From Skeletonema tropicum (lineage: Eukaryota > Bacillariophyta > Thalassiosirophyceae > Thalassiosirales > Thalassiosiraceae), in contig CM074139.1 of the NCBI GenBank assembly GCA_037178625.1, forward strand, positions 682,001 through 746,000: a stretch of DNA of 64,000 nt, given 5' to 3'. The notes below the pieces were generated by a model. The model did no database searches. It was given only the letters and a program-made list of their open reading frames with translations, and was not told the DNA's origin. Made by a program: the position numbers and the translations under genes. This document shows positions 53,327 to 63,943 of the stretch, one piece after another. How positions within the stretch are numbered: position 1 is the first letter of the stretch; each line of letters begins with the position of its first letter.

Positions 53327-54685
53327 ATTGAGTTATTTAATATTCTTCTTTCGCTGTTCAATTATTGTTTAGTAGGATTGATTGCGTCCCATTGTTGGCG
53401 GCTGAAGATGCTTTTCAAAGGTACCAGGAAGGCGACTCCTTGCTTCGTCTTCGCTTTCTTCAATCGCCCAAATGGACGTGAAGCACATGACATGAGCATG
53501 TCGGCGGCATATTTTAGAAGAAACACACATGTATCTCAAGAAAAAGACTCTTCCAGCCACTTCCAGCAAACTTTACCTGGCTTCCCCATGCTTCCCTACT
53601 TACTCACCTCTGCATCCAGTCCTTTAGGTGCATGGAGCTTTGACGAGATGAGGAGTAAGGTATGATATGAAGGAGATTAAAACTGGGTAAGTAGCAGAAC
53701 CCTGTCGTGGCAGAATGCTGTTTGCTCACACCATGCCATGACCTCAAACATGACATAGCATAGGCAGCGGATGACAATAGATATTGTCAGATCCTGGTCG
53801 GCGGTTCAAGCTTGAAACTCTAAAATCTCATAAGAAGATTGTTGCTAAATAATAATACTTAGGACTATACAAGTTCACAATAACAATGACAAGAAACATG
53901 GTCACACATCAGATACTAATACTCCTATACACTTCTCATAGCCGTCAGTAAACTGTATGTATGCGACTGGCTTATACTCAAATCGCAGCTGACTTGATGT
54001 TGATGCGACACAGACACAGCTGCCTTTTTCGTTAAGAAAGAAAGGACGGAATACAAACATCGAACATACTTATTGGGAAAGGTCTCTTCACAGGGCTGAA
54101 TGAAGGAGCGAGGGAGGCTCTCTAAGTACGTACACGCACACTCCTCAGATAGAGAGGCTACATCACGCTAAAGTAGGTAAAAAAGGACGTGGTTAAACGT
54201 GAAAATGCACAATTCGGGATCAGAATTGAAAAAAATAAGAATGGTTCTCAACATGTGTTCCCCAAGAAAGTTTTTGGATTCACACAACATTTCCATGTAA
54301 AAATAAACCAAGAATATTCTTATTACTTTTGCATTGTCATTGAGTACCGCGTATCTAAGTGGAAGTCATTCACGTGGTGGCGTGAACCAGCAGGGTAGGG
54401 CATCAACCAAGACCGACAGCCACCAAAATAAACTCACGTCGCCGACCATCGACCATGGACATGGACACAAAACCCAGCTCAACCAGCCTTCTCGTTTTTC
54501 ATCCCGAAGTCCTCCCGAAGCAGCCATAATTCTTTCACGTTGTATCTGTGAAAGAGTTCATCAACTACATCTCTCTCTACCCATCACCTCTACACCACGC
54601 AAGGTTTCAGCGAGGCTCTCTCTCCCTGATCGACATAACACATAATCTAGAGCCCTTTCAAACGCTTTTCTCCATACACACAAAA
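53327..54685. other. Divergent intergenic region, no gene recognised
   Basis: About 1.36 kb between the starts of the ankyrin/coiled-coil gene and the acidic protein gene. A 95-codon frame at 53378-53665 has no recognisable feature. Promoters for both neighbours must lie here (inference). Confidence 0.4.
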
Positions 54686-55537
54686 ATGATCAACAAGTCC
54701 GCTGTCCTAGTAGGGAATGATGAATTCTGGCACTCTGCCGTTGTTGATGACAGTTGTGACGGTAGCAACGATAGCTGCGACGAGCAACCGGCACCAGCTG
54801 GCCTTCCCGCGGCTCATCACCAGCTCCTATCCAGCGATGTTCCCTCCTATGACTCTCTGACTGGTTACGACCACCGTGGGGAAGACACCTCTGGCTCTCT
54901 ATTCTTTGATGAGGACGACGATGGTTTTTCATTGGATGACGACGAGGAGGAAGATTCCCCATCATCATCATCCTCTTGCTGTCGGCAAGAAAAGATGTCT
55001 TCCGTCAAGAAGCGAGGTGGAGGGTCATGGCTCTTGGGCTTTGCTCGTCTTCAATCCCGATCTGTGGATGAGAATGATAGTGATAATGAAGAGGACGAAG
55101 AAGCGAACGCATCTTCCTCCTCCAAGTTGTCTCCACTAGAGCAGGAAGAGGATGATGGCCTACCAGGACTAGTCCGTACCGATTCCGCATCCGACTTTTC
55201 CTTCTCCACCGCCTCAAGTACCGAAGAAGATGATAATTCCACCACCACCTCCACATCCAGCAATAGTGACAATGATTCCCTCTCACCCAAAAAGAAGAGT
55301 GTGGGGTTCAACTCCACAGTCAAAGTCCAACCAATCCCACATGCCTCAACGTATTCACCAATGCAGCGTCGTAAAATGTACACTTCTAGCCTCGAGGTAC
55401 GCAAGAACAAGATTCGTAACAAAAAGGAGTATAGATTTGATGGGTATGATTGGAGGAATGTTACAGAGGAATGGGAGATGAGTGTGGATATGGTAACGGG
55501 GGAGTTGATTCATCCTGTTCATAATCACATGCTGTGA
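54686..55537 (+). CDS. Acidic Ser-rich protein with RVxF-like motif (283 aa)
   Basis: The frame is open further upstream, but the first ATG is at 54686 (MINKSAVLVGNDEFWHS). Residues 1-200 are disordered-looking, rich in Ser and Asp/Glu with several acidic clusters (DEDDDGFSLDDDEEED). A more conserved-looking C-terminal ~80 residues begin KKKSVGFNSTVKVQPI and continue RRKMYTSSLEVRKNKIRNKK. KSVGF (204-208) fits the [RK]xVxF docking motif for protein phosphatase 1. No catalytic domain is seen. A phosphatase-regulatory role is a hypothesis only. No signal peptide. Confidence 0.65.
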   Translation: MINKSAVLVGNDEFWHSAVVDDSCDGSNDSCDEQPAPAGLPAAHHQLLSSDVPSYDSLTGYDHRGEDTSGSLFFDEDDDGFSLDDDEEEDSPSSSSSCCRQEKMSSVKKRGGGSWLLGFARLQSRSVDENDSDNEEDEEANASSSSKLSPLEQEEDDGLPGLVRTDSASDFSFSTASSTEEDDNSTTTSTSSNSDNDSLSPKKKSVGFNSTVKVQPIPHASTYSPMQRRKMYTSSLEVRKNKIRNKKEYRFDGYDWRNVTEEWEMSVDMVTGELIHPVHNHML

Positions 55538-56273
55538 TATGGCGGAAGTTATAAGTTTGGAAAAGAGTTTATTGGAAATCCATGAGAGAAAAAAAGACGA
55601 CGAAACCGTTTTTTGATTGGAAATAGAGACAGATACCATAGTATGAGAGATGTATAATAAAGTATACTAAAGCGAGCAAGTTTTAATGCTACTACGAAGT
55701 GACTTTATGAGCAAAGATCTGTAGAGAAAACATACGAAGTGATGGGTTGAAAAGGCTGAGGAAAGGATAGAAAACCTGAAAAGAATGTATCAATGCGCTT
55801 GCGCAAGGATTAGCTCTGTTCAGAATGAAGCTGATCAATTACAGCTGGCAAAAGGAAGGCTCTCATGGAAGAGACAACAAGACTTGGCGCAGCCCAACAT
55901 TTTCCAAGTATTTCAGAGTCATTGCCGAATGAACTCGTGAACCGATGTAAATCTCCACTCTTCGGACTCAGTGTGATAATAAGGATGGTGTATTTATTTC
56001 AATGTCGGAATCAATATAGTAATTCAGAAACGACATTCTCATTCACAAACTCCCAAGTCGATCGCCAAGCTGAACCTGCCCCGTGGTTCTTTTGTCCCAA
56101 TCCGCCACCTTCTACGATCACAGAAATAATAACCTCACATCAACTCACAACACAGCCCTTTGCCTTTGCAAGGTTGTGGCGTGCATTTGATCTAACATGT
56201 AAAAGTACACGCATAAAAACAATAATAATAATACTTCGAAAATTACTCAAACAAGTCTCAGCTACTAAGCACG
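55538..56273. other. Intergenic / chitinase upstream region
   Basis: Overlapping frames are not supported as genes. An AT-rich tract (acaataataataatactt) sits ~55 bases before the chitinase ATG. Confidence 0.45.
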
Positions 56274-59200
56274 ATGTCGTGCTACTCCAAAGCAATCATC
56301 GCCGCCATCTTGGCGTCGACATTCCAAATTGGACTCACAGCCGCTCCCTGCGACCTTCTCACCCAAGACGCATTCGATGCAATTGCACCAGATGCCACCT
56401 TTCCCTACTCCTACTCTGGATTCTGTACCGCAGTCAACAGCTGGAATACAAACAACCCATCCAATCAAATCTTCATGGGTGCTACCGAAGCCGATCAAAA
56501 GGCTGAACTTGCGGCGTTTATGGGTAACGTCCGACACGAGAGTGACGATTTGAAGGCTGCGAGAGAGTATTATATGTGTCAGACACAAACAACAGTAAAT
56601 GGCAAGGTGTATTGTAGGCCAAGTGGGTACAGTGGAGGGCCGTATAATGACCCGTACTGCAGTGCATCTCACACTCCTTCGTCCAATCCGGCTGGGTGTG
56701 CCTGTACAACAATTCCAGAATCAACTGCTGCTCCTGGGTATCTTGATGCGGACCTACTATTTCTCGGTCGAGGAAGTATCCAGCTGAGTTGGAATTACAA
56801 CTATTATTACGCTGGTGCTGATTTGGGCGTTGATTTGTGTAGGAATCCTGACCTGGTTGCGACTGATGAGGGAGTGAATTGGGGTGCTGCTATTTGGTTC
56901 TGGACAAGTAACACGGGTTCAACTGGAACAACTTGCAGTGAATACGTTGAGGCTGGTAGCTTTGGAGGAACTGTCAACACTATTGTAAGTTTCCATGATA
57001 AATGGGCCACTGTATTTTCTGCTCAATTTCACAGCATTCCTAACACTTCTTTTCAACTACTTGTTGCATTGTCTACAAAGAATGGTGGATTGGAATGTCC
57101 TGCCGCCGCGAGTCATTCCGGTTCGGTAGTGAGTAGACTAAATGATTACTGCATTGCAGCAAATGTTCTAAACGTGGACAACCTGCTGTCTCTTGGAGAG
57201 TGCTCAGGCCTACAGAGTACATTTGATGCATGTAAATTGGCAGGGTCATGCTCGGCATGTAATGGAGATAATCCTCCTCCTCCCTCACCTCCTTCATCAG
57301 GTCCTGGGAATCACAATTACTGTGGGTTATCCTGGGTCGATGCTAATTCTCAGTGCGGTCAAACATGTTATGGGGGTACAAACGAAGAATGTTCCTCGGG
57401 TTCATGCTATGCGGATGCCACAAACTGCCCAACAGTATATGATGGAACGCCTCAACCGACTCCGTTGCCAACTCATGCTCCGTCCAAAGCACCAGTTACA
57501 GCTGCTCCATCACGCAACCCGACTCCATCTCCTTCAAAAGCACCGACACCGGAGCCAACTTCGGATCCAATTGCCAAGCCTTCAACATCTACACCTTCAT
57601 CTAGTCCAACGCATGGGCCATCAAAAGCACCAGTTACAGCTGCTCCATCACGTAACCCGACTCCATCTCCTTCAAAAGCACCGACACCGGAGCCAACTTC
57701 GGATCCAACTGCTAAGCCTTCGACATCTAAACCTTCATCTAGTCCAACGCATGGACCATCAAAGGCACCAGTTACAGCTGCTCCATCACGCAGGCCAACC
57801 CCAGCACCAACAGCGAATCCGACAGATGCTCCTACAAATCGAGTAAGTCATTTGCCTTCTTTTGGTATCTCAAGATAGGTTTGTATCATCAATTTCCTAA
57901 GTGATATGATATGATATGATATTTTCTGATGATACATTTTTCTTTTTTCTCCAGCCAACTTCGCCTCCAACAACGACAGCTCCTACGCAATCTCCGACAA
58001 CAGCAAATCCGACAGAGGTTCCGACAGATCAAGTGAGTATGAAATAGATGTTCTACCCATAATCTGTCTTTCTATAACATCTAACAATTATATGATCGTC
58101 ATTCGCGTAGCCAACCAGCGCTCCCACAACAGCGTCGCCGACCCAACCTCCGACAGTCCAGGTAAGAGATAATTCTCCTGCGATATTCAATCCAACGATA
58201 TTGCAAGTTGCATATCTCATCATTTCTTCTTCCTTATCTATCTTCAACATAGCCGACGAAGGCTCCGATAACGCCTTCGCCAACACCAGCCCCGACATCT
58301 CTTCCTACAAATCAGCCTACTCCAGCTTCTACTGGATGGTATGTAGACGGAGATAGGTGCGTGCTAGGCGAATCTAATACTGAATTGTATCCTTCTGCCA
58401 GTGCTTGCTGTTCTGCTCAGTTGAGTTGGATGAGCAATGAGCTGTGCGTATCAATTTCAACTGGAGTCCCCACGAACATGTTCTATGCCGATCAAACTGC
58501 CAGTGTGTGTAGGCAAGATTGTCAAGCTGGAAACGGACTACCATGTGGAGGAAGTCCAACTGATCTCTCGCTCACACTCTACAACTCGCTTGAAGTTTGT
58601 TGTGCAACCAAGGTACCTTGGGAGCCTTTTTGTGTAGACAAGTCTAATGGAAATGAACCGCAAGGAACAGGAAAAATGTATGTGAATTGGACCTACGAGA
58701 AGTGTGCACTTGATTGTCCAGAAGGTGCAGCTGCTGGCTGCGGAGGAGTGGCTAACAGTTGGGATCCAAAGTATGACACCCAAGCAGCGTGCTGCTCTGA
58801 AATCAGCTGGATACCTGAAACGGATTGTGTATATGGTGCTACTACTACTACTACTACTACATCAACTACCACACAAACAACCACCACGACATCTAGTACT
58901 ACCACAACTCAACCTACAGCAACTGGATGGTTCGTGGACGGAGATAGGTGTACCTTCGGACAGTCTACTCAGACACTGTATCCTTCTGCCAGAACTTGCT
59001 GCACTACCCATTTGAGTTGGATGAGCAATGAGCTGTGCGTATCAATTTCAACTGGAGTCCCCACGAACATGTTCTATGCCGATCAAACTGTCAGTGTGTG
59101 TAGGCAAGATTGTCAAGCTGGAAACGGACTACCATGTGGAGGAAGTCCAACTGATCTCTCGCTCACACTCTACAACTCGCTTGAAGTTTGTTGTGCAACC

Positions 59201-59431
59201 AAGGTTCCTTGGGAGCCATTTTGTGTAGACAAGTCTAATGGAAATGAGCCCCAGGGAAGTCGAAAGTATTATGTAAATTGGTCATACGGGAAGTGTGCAC
59301 TTGATTGTCCAGAAGGTGCAGCTGTTGGCTGCGGAGGAGTGGCTAACAGCTGGGATACAAAGCATGATACCACAGCAGCGTGCTGCGCTGCGATCTACTG
59401 GGTACCTGAGGCAGATTGTTTGTATACATAG
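56274..59431 (+). CDS. Secreted GH19 chitinase with Pro-rich linker and two Cys-rich tail repeats (958 aa)
   Basis: Four exons, 56274-57842, 57955-58032, 58111-58161 and 58253-59431, all join in phase 0. A signal peptide (MSCYSKAIIAAILASTFQIG) precedes a family 19 glycoside hydrolase domain (~25-300). FMGNVRHESDDL carries the expected catalytic Glu89, REYYMC may hold the second acidic residue, and GRGSIQLSWNYNY matches the substrate-cleft motif. A short six-Cys module (CGLSWVDANSQCGQTC, ~345-385) resembles chitin-binding modules. Then comes a PTPSPSKAPTPEPT-type linker, and two ~165-residue Cys-rich repeats (WYVDGDRC... and WFVDGDRC..., with SWMSNELCVSISTGVP and CALDCPEGAA) separated by a Thr-rich TTTTTTSTTT stretch. 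It hydrolyses chitin at the cell surface; Thalassiosirales make chitin fibres (established). The tail repeats may bind the wall (inference). Confidence 0.9.
57473..57800 (+). repeat. 138-bp in-frame repeats in chitinase linker
   Basis: Units start near 57473, 57611 and 57749 (THxPSKAPVTAAPSR), exactly 138 bases apart. The third is truncated. Each full unit encodes a 46-residue Pro/Ser/Thr block. Confidence 0.85.
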
Positions 59432-59516
59432 CATAGAGGACGATTGATGTTTAGATAGTTCAGTCAATATTAAAATGCCCAGAACATGAATATGAAGTAT
59501 TCTACACCAAAAGGTT

Positions 59517-60032
59517 TCACAATTTACTACGGCGTTGCTTGGGAATCCAAGCCCAAAGCATATCGGCCTTGATTGGTTCCTTCCCACTTTCATCTACAAC
59601 CGTACATTTCACCATTACCTCCCCCTTATCCTCTTCATGTATCCTCTTGTAATCGTCATCACTTATAGATGCTTCAACATTTATACTCCCCTCACAACGT
59701 CTCACGAAATCAACCTTCATTGATTTAATCAATGGTAAATGCGTATCTGGAACATTCATTCCTATCAATATACCAGTCGCCGACTCCGCTGCAAGAGCCA
59801 TGGAACAGGCATGTAACCCACCGATGTGATTTTGTATCTTTTTCTTATTTTGTAGTGAGACCCGAGCGTTTGTGTGTGACAGCGATTCAATTCGAATACC
59901 CGCAGTTCCTGCCAGCTTTACCAGGGAATTGAAAACGTAGGAGATCGCCATGGGTTGAAATGAATTCGGCACGATGGACTGCAGTTTTGCTATCGATGTC
60001 GCCATCTTGTTGAGCTTGTAGGATCCACTCAT
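59517..60032 (-). CDS. Hotdog-fold thioesterase-like protein (DUF4442-type, 171 aa)
   Basis: The frame extends upstream only with a TTG, so the ATG at 60032 (MSGSYKLNKM) is used; 60005 is an alternative. The core pattern KNHIGGLHACSMALAAESATG, here written from Q/N-H-I-G-G to A-E-S, is typical of the hotdog helix in DUF4442/acyl-CoA-thioesterase-like proteins. It is followed by strands IKSMKVDFVRR and GEVMVKCTVVDESG. Such proteins usually act on acyl-CoA or acyl-carrier thioesters; the substrate here is unknown. It is convergent with the chitinase, with only 85 bases between stop codons. No clear targeting peptide. Confidence 0.7.
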   Translation of the reverse strand: MSGSYKLNKMATSIAKLQSIVPNSFQPMAISYVFNSLVKLAGTAGIRIESLSHTNARVSLQNKKKIQNHIGGLHACSMALAAESATGILIGMNVPDTHLPLIKSMKVDFVRRCEGSINVEASISDDDYKRIHEEDKGEVMVKCTVVDESGKEPIKADMLWAWIPKQRRSKL

Positions 60033-60578
60033 GATGTGTCTTCTTAGACTACTGATAACAACCAAAATTCACTTATTGATCCAGCACACGAGGGCGCCTC
60101 TGCCTCTGTCCTCTGTGCCTCTGTCCTCTACTCTACATAGAGCTCTGTCTCTCTAAGAATCCTTAGCTGTTGTACTTCGAGTACTTTTATGGGTTGATGG
60201 GTTCATTCACTCTTGCTACTTGGTTGTTGGTTGATGCTTTGTGCCATCGACGCGACAGTTTGCAGTTCGGATGCCCATCTCAGGTTCACCCGAGACCCGA
60301 GATACCCAAGACCCAAGACACCAAAATCCCTGCCTGCTGGGGATACCTACTTAATTGCATTGTTGATCCCGAATCCCGACAAGATAAACAATAAGTATCT
60401 TGCCCTTTGCTACTCCGAGTTAGCAAGCGTTTTTAAAGGCTCATAAAATCAAAATCAAAACACTAAACGAAACAAGGACATCTTTCAAAAGCAAAAGATA
60501 CAATACAATTGCATCTAATCAGCAACACATATCACTCTCCACTTCTCTCTTCCAATTCAGCAATAACAAACTCAAAAC
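60033..60578. promoter_or_regulatory. Divergent upstream region (thioesterase-like / Cys-rich copy B)
   Basis: The right half (60290-60578) is shared, inverted, with 28074-28400 and is probably the duplicated promoter. No other gene is seen. Confidence 0.45.
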
Positions 60579-61431
60579 ATGAAATTCATCGTCGCTTCCT
60601 TCGCTCTTGTCTACACCGCCACATTCACTACAGCTACCAGCTCTGACACATGCAGCAACTTGGACCATGCCTTCCCAAATGATCTCCCTTGGGTAGATTA
60701 CCAGGACGAAGACTACATCTTTACCCATCAAAAGTACAACTCCATATGCGTTGACTCTAATGGCAAAGGGTTCGAATATGGTACTATTCAAGGCGTCTAC
60801 ACCCCCATCGATGAAGCTGGAGGAGGATGCAGCACCTTCTGCGTCGAAGGAACTAGTGTAGACGCTGCACGAGGGTGCAATCAGCGTCCGCCTTCCGACA
60901 GGCTCGTAGGCTTCCAATACGATTGCGAGAGTGCTACTTGCAAGTGCTTGTATGAGGCGGGCACCCTGGGCAATCAATACAGCCAATGTTTTGATGACAT
61001 GAACACAAGCTATCAAGGAACTGGACAAGTATCTGATACAAGGCCTCAACAAGGTGAAACGTGCTACTCGTTGCAAATCCAATCGACTAATCATCCACCC
61101 CCTCCAACCCCTCCAGTCGGAACTGGCATATGTACCTACGCTCCAGATTACGACTGCTACAAGACTGGCCATCCAGAATGTTGCTCGGAGGATGGCGGTG
61201 CGAATTGTCCAAATCACCTTACCATTTATTTGCGACAACCATGCTGAGGGCGAAAGCGGCTTCGACTACTGTACTAACGCTCCAGACTATCAATGCTACA
61301 ACACTTCTGACGGATGGCCTAGCTGCTGCTCTGAACATGGCGGGTCATTGATGAATTGTCCTCAGACTCAACCACCTTGTGATGGGCCTTCCTACTCCCA
61401 GTACATCAAATACCTCAGGTCCAGCAAGTAG
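60579..61431 (+). pseudogene. Cysteine-rich secreted protein, copy B, frameshifted
   Basis: This is the inverted duplicate of 27225-28073 with a signal peptide (MKFIVASFALVYTATFTTAT) and intact sequence to GANCPNHLTI. At about 61224-61231 the copy reads CCATTTATTTGCG where copy A reads CCATTTGCG, a 4-base tandem duplication of ATTT. The frame then stops at 61247, giving 222 aa and losing the second APDYQCYNTS repeat. The original C-terminus remains open in the next frame to 61431. So either the gene was broken recently, or the 4 bases are an assembly or read error. The truncated form would still be secreted. Confidence 0.8.
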
Positions 61432-61958
61432 TTATGTGTTGCATGCGTAGTTATAAACGGGGAATGAGTAGATTTCCAAAAGGAAGATAAAGATGTCTTT
61501 AGATTGCTTGATTGCAAATGGTTGAGTTCGGTAGCTGTCTTTTATTGTGGCTCTATTGACTCTCAAGTTACGTTTGCATTGATGCACGCACAACAGCATC
61601 ATCCCAAACAATAGAGAGGCTGCAATAAAGTACAATGTGAAGCCCTTTACACTATCCAGCACCACATCGTCAACGTAGATAATGCTAAAAGTTCCTTAAC
61701 TAACTCAGATATGGTGAGGTGAGACTATGAACTCGACTGCTTTGCCGGTGATTCCTTTCCGCTGTACGAATGAATAAATTTCTTTCAACTTGCTAATTAC
61801 GACACCTTGATTATGAATCATCTGCGTCCACAATATTCAAGCCCTTACCATGGTGCTGCATGCAACCGTACGTGTTGTGCTCTATATATTATCATCAATA
61901 TGTCATGTTAATTATATACTAAAGCTACAAATTTCCTTACTACAAAACAAACAAACAC
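61432..61958. other. Convergent intergenic region (Cys-rich B / HSF B)
   Basis: Inverted counterpart of 26576-27224, more diverged. No gene. Confidence 0.5.
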
Positions 61959-63143
61959 CTACCACCTCATACTGTACAGCAGCGCTCGAGAATGCTTGGT
62001 CTTCTGCGACATGTAGTCCAAGTGTTTCTGTCGTTGAATCAATACTCTCTTCAACTCTACCGTCATGAGGTCTGGTGGCAAGGTTGCATTGAGTCCATTT
62101 GGTACGACAAGGTCAGTTGAGCCGAAACTAACACTACGACGTGCAGTCATCGCTGGGGCTAATGCTAACGTGGCGTGGCATGCTGCAGCTTCATTACTCA
62201 TCGTCGTGCTGACACATTCGTTGATGGACACCTTGCTATTATTGCCCAACAAAGTATTCTTCTTCACCATGCAATTAGCAGTTTCACGCTTGAAGTTATC
62301 ATGACAAAAGATTATGCTACCACATAAGGAAGCTGCGCAGTTCATGTTCACACGTCGAAAGCCCCACCGGTTAAGTTTCCGGACGAAGCTATTGAATCTA
62401 GCTTGACGAAAGAACTTGGGTAAGATCTCAGATTCGAACTCCTTCCGTTTGTGGATACTAAATGCTTCTCCGCATGGCAGCCACGAGATGATGTGGTCGT
62501 ATTCAGGATTTGAGATAATGGATAAGAGGGTGGCAGGAAATGATCTGACCGAACTTTTCTTCGGTAAGACCAAAGGTTCTCTGATAGAGGGATTGCCAAC
62601 GGATGGGTTATCAGCAAGTGCTGCTGTGACACTTACAATCGAGGAAGTGTCTTTGTGATGAGGTTCTTCATCCGACGATGATACTGCGTTGATGAGACTT
62701 GATGGTACCACAGGGGTAGATAGAGCCGCCTCAGTTGACATATCCTTGATCTGCTTGGTATAGAATCTTTTCCAGCTCCTCCTAAAGTTGATCTTACGCT
62801 GTCGCATGGACACATTGCCTTCGCCGATCCAGTTTATATCAGCTTTCATGCCACGCTCCGGGAATACAAATCCCGCTAACACAGCTTCTTCGTCCGACAT
62901 ATTAGGGTTCATCGCCCTCGCTGCTATGGACTTCCTCATACGCGGATCCATTTTTGATCGGAAGGGGTTGACAGTAGCTCTCTCGGCTGGTTTCGGCTTC
63001 TGTGAAACATGGTGCTTGGACGAAGCGCAGGATGATGATGATGTTAACGACGCTTTCTCATTGCGCGACTGCTCATAATCAATAGCAGCAAAGAGAATTT
63101 CAAGGCCGCTGTTGGCGGTGCTGGTAGTAGCAGCAGCAGGCAT
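61959..63143 (-). CDS. Heat-shock-factor-type transcription factor (copy B, 394 aa)
   Basis: Inverted duplicate of 25409-26575. The start MPAAATTSTANSG at 63143 aligns with copy A; the ten extra upstream codons are ignored. It keeps the N-terminal conserved block (NPNMSDEEAVLAGFVFPERG, FRRSWKRFYTKQIKDM) and the complete HSF DNA-binding domain (FPATLLSIISNPEYDHIISW, ARFNSFVRKLNRWGFRRVN). The middle has an insertion (SVTAALADNPSVG) relative to copy A. The tail ends YSMRW and no clear trimerisation zipper is visible. The frame is intact, so it is probably functional. Expected nuclear DNA-binding regulator. Confidence 0.9.
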   Translation of the reverse strand: MPAAATTSTANSGLEILFAAIDYEQSRNEKASLTSSSSCASSKHHVSQKPKPAERATVNPFRSKMDPRMRKSIAARAMNPNMSDEEAVLAGFVFPERGMKADINWIGEGNVSMRQRKINFRRSWKRFYTKQIKDMSTEAALSTPVVPSSLINAVSSSDEEPHHKDTSSIVSVTAALADNPSVGNPSIREPLVLPKKSSVRSFPATLLSIISNPEYDHIISWLPCGEAFSIHKRKEFESEILPKFFRQARFNSFVRKLNRWGFRRVNMNCAASLCGSIIFCHDNFKRETANCMVKKNTLLGNNSKVSINECVSTTMSNEAAACHATLALAPAMTARRSVSFGSTDLVVPNGLNATLPPDLMTVELKRVLIQRQKHLDYMSQKTKHSRALLYSMRW

Positions 63144-63943
63144 GATAATGTTATAACTGTTCGAGATTGTCACCTATGTGTAGTGTAGGAAATAATTGTG
63201 TTTGAGTCATCGTCAAGGGTCGAAGCGGGGCTGCAAATATGAGTATTCTGCGCTGTTTCCAAGTCGAAGTTCGAAGTCACCTTGTTGAGCTCACACTTTC
63301 TAATCGTAGACATGACCGGAAGGTCTTCGGCAGCAGGTCATTTTATTACCGATCGAGATCACTCGTGAAGGAAAACCACAGGCCTGTGCCTTGTAGAAGA
63401 CACATAATGACCCACAACTCCTCATTGACACGAATACCTCTTTTTCAATACTGCAGAATGAGAAGGTTCCCAGATTAATCGTAGAAGTTTCCTAACCCAA
63501 ACCAGTTCTGCTCTTTTCCAAGCACCCAGCACATCATTCGAACAAGCTCACTCATTGCGTCGTATTGTACTTTGAAGACTTCTCGCTGCATTTCGAGGCG
63601 AGCTCAGCTGACACTACCACTACCACTCCCACTACCACAACCATATCTCACACATGAGACATGAGAGAGTACTCGATACTCGACTGCTTGCAAGTGATTA
63701 CTTCGTCTGTCAATCTTGTTTGACTCCCGCAAACGAGCACAGTGCTTCATACTTGCTACATCGTACTTACAGCACATATGACATAACCATGCTTACACGG
63801 TATTTTTGAGCCCTTATCATCTTGCCGCAACTTCAGTGTCAACTATAGAGAGTTTATTGTTTTGTTCTCTATATATATCATCAAATGGTTATGTAAATTA
63901 TATACTCAAGGTACAATTTCCTTACTACAACACATACAAACAA
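63144..63943. other. Intergenic between tandem HSF genes
   Basis: It contains the shared HSF 3'-flank segment (63648-63710) and an HSF 3'-UTR-like stretch (63850-63943) similar to 61880-61958. Otherwise no gene. Confidence 0.55.
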
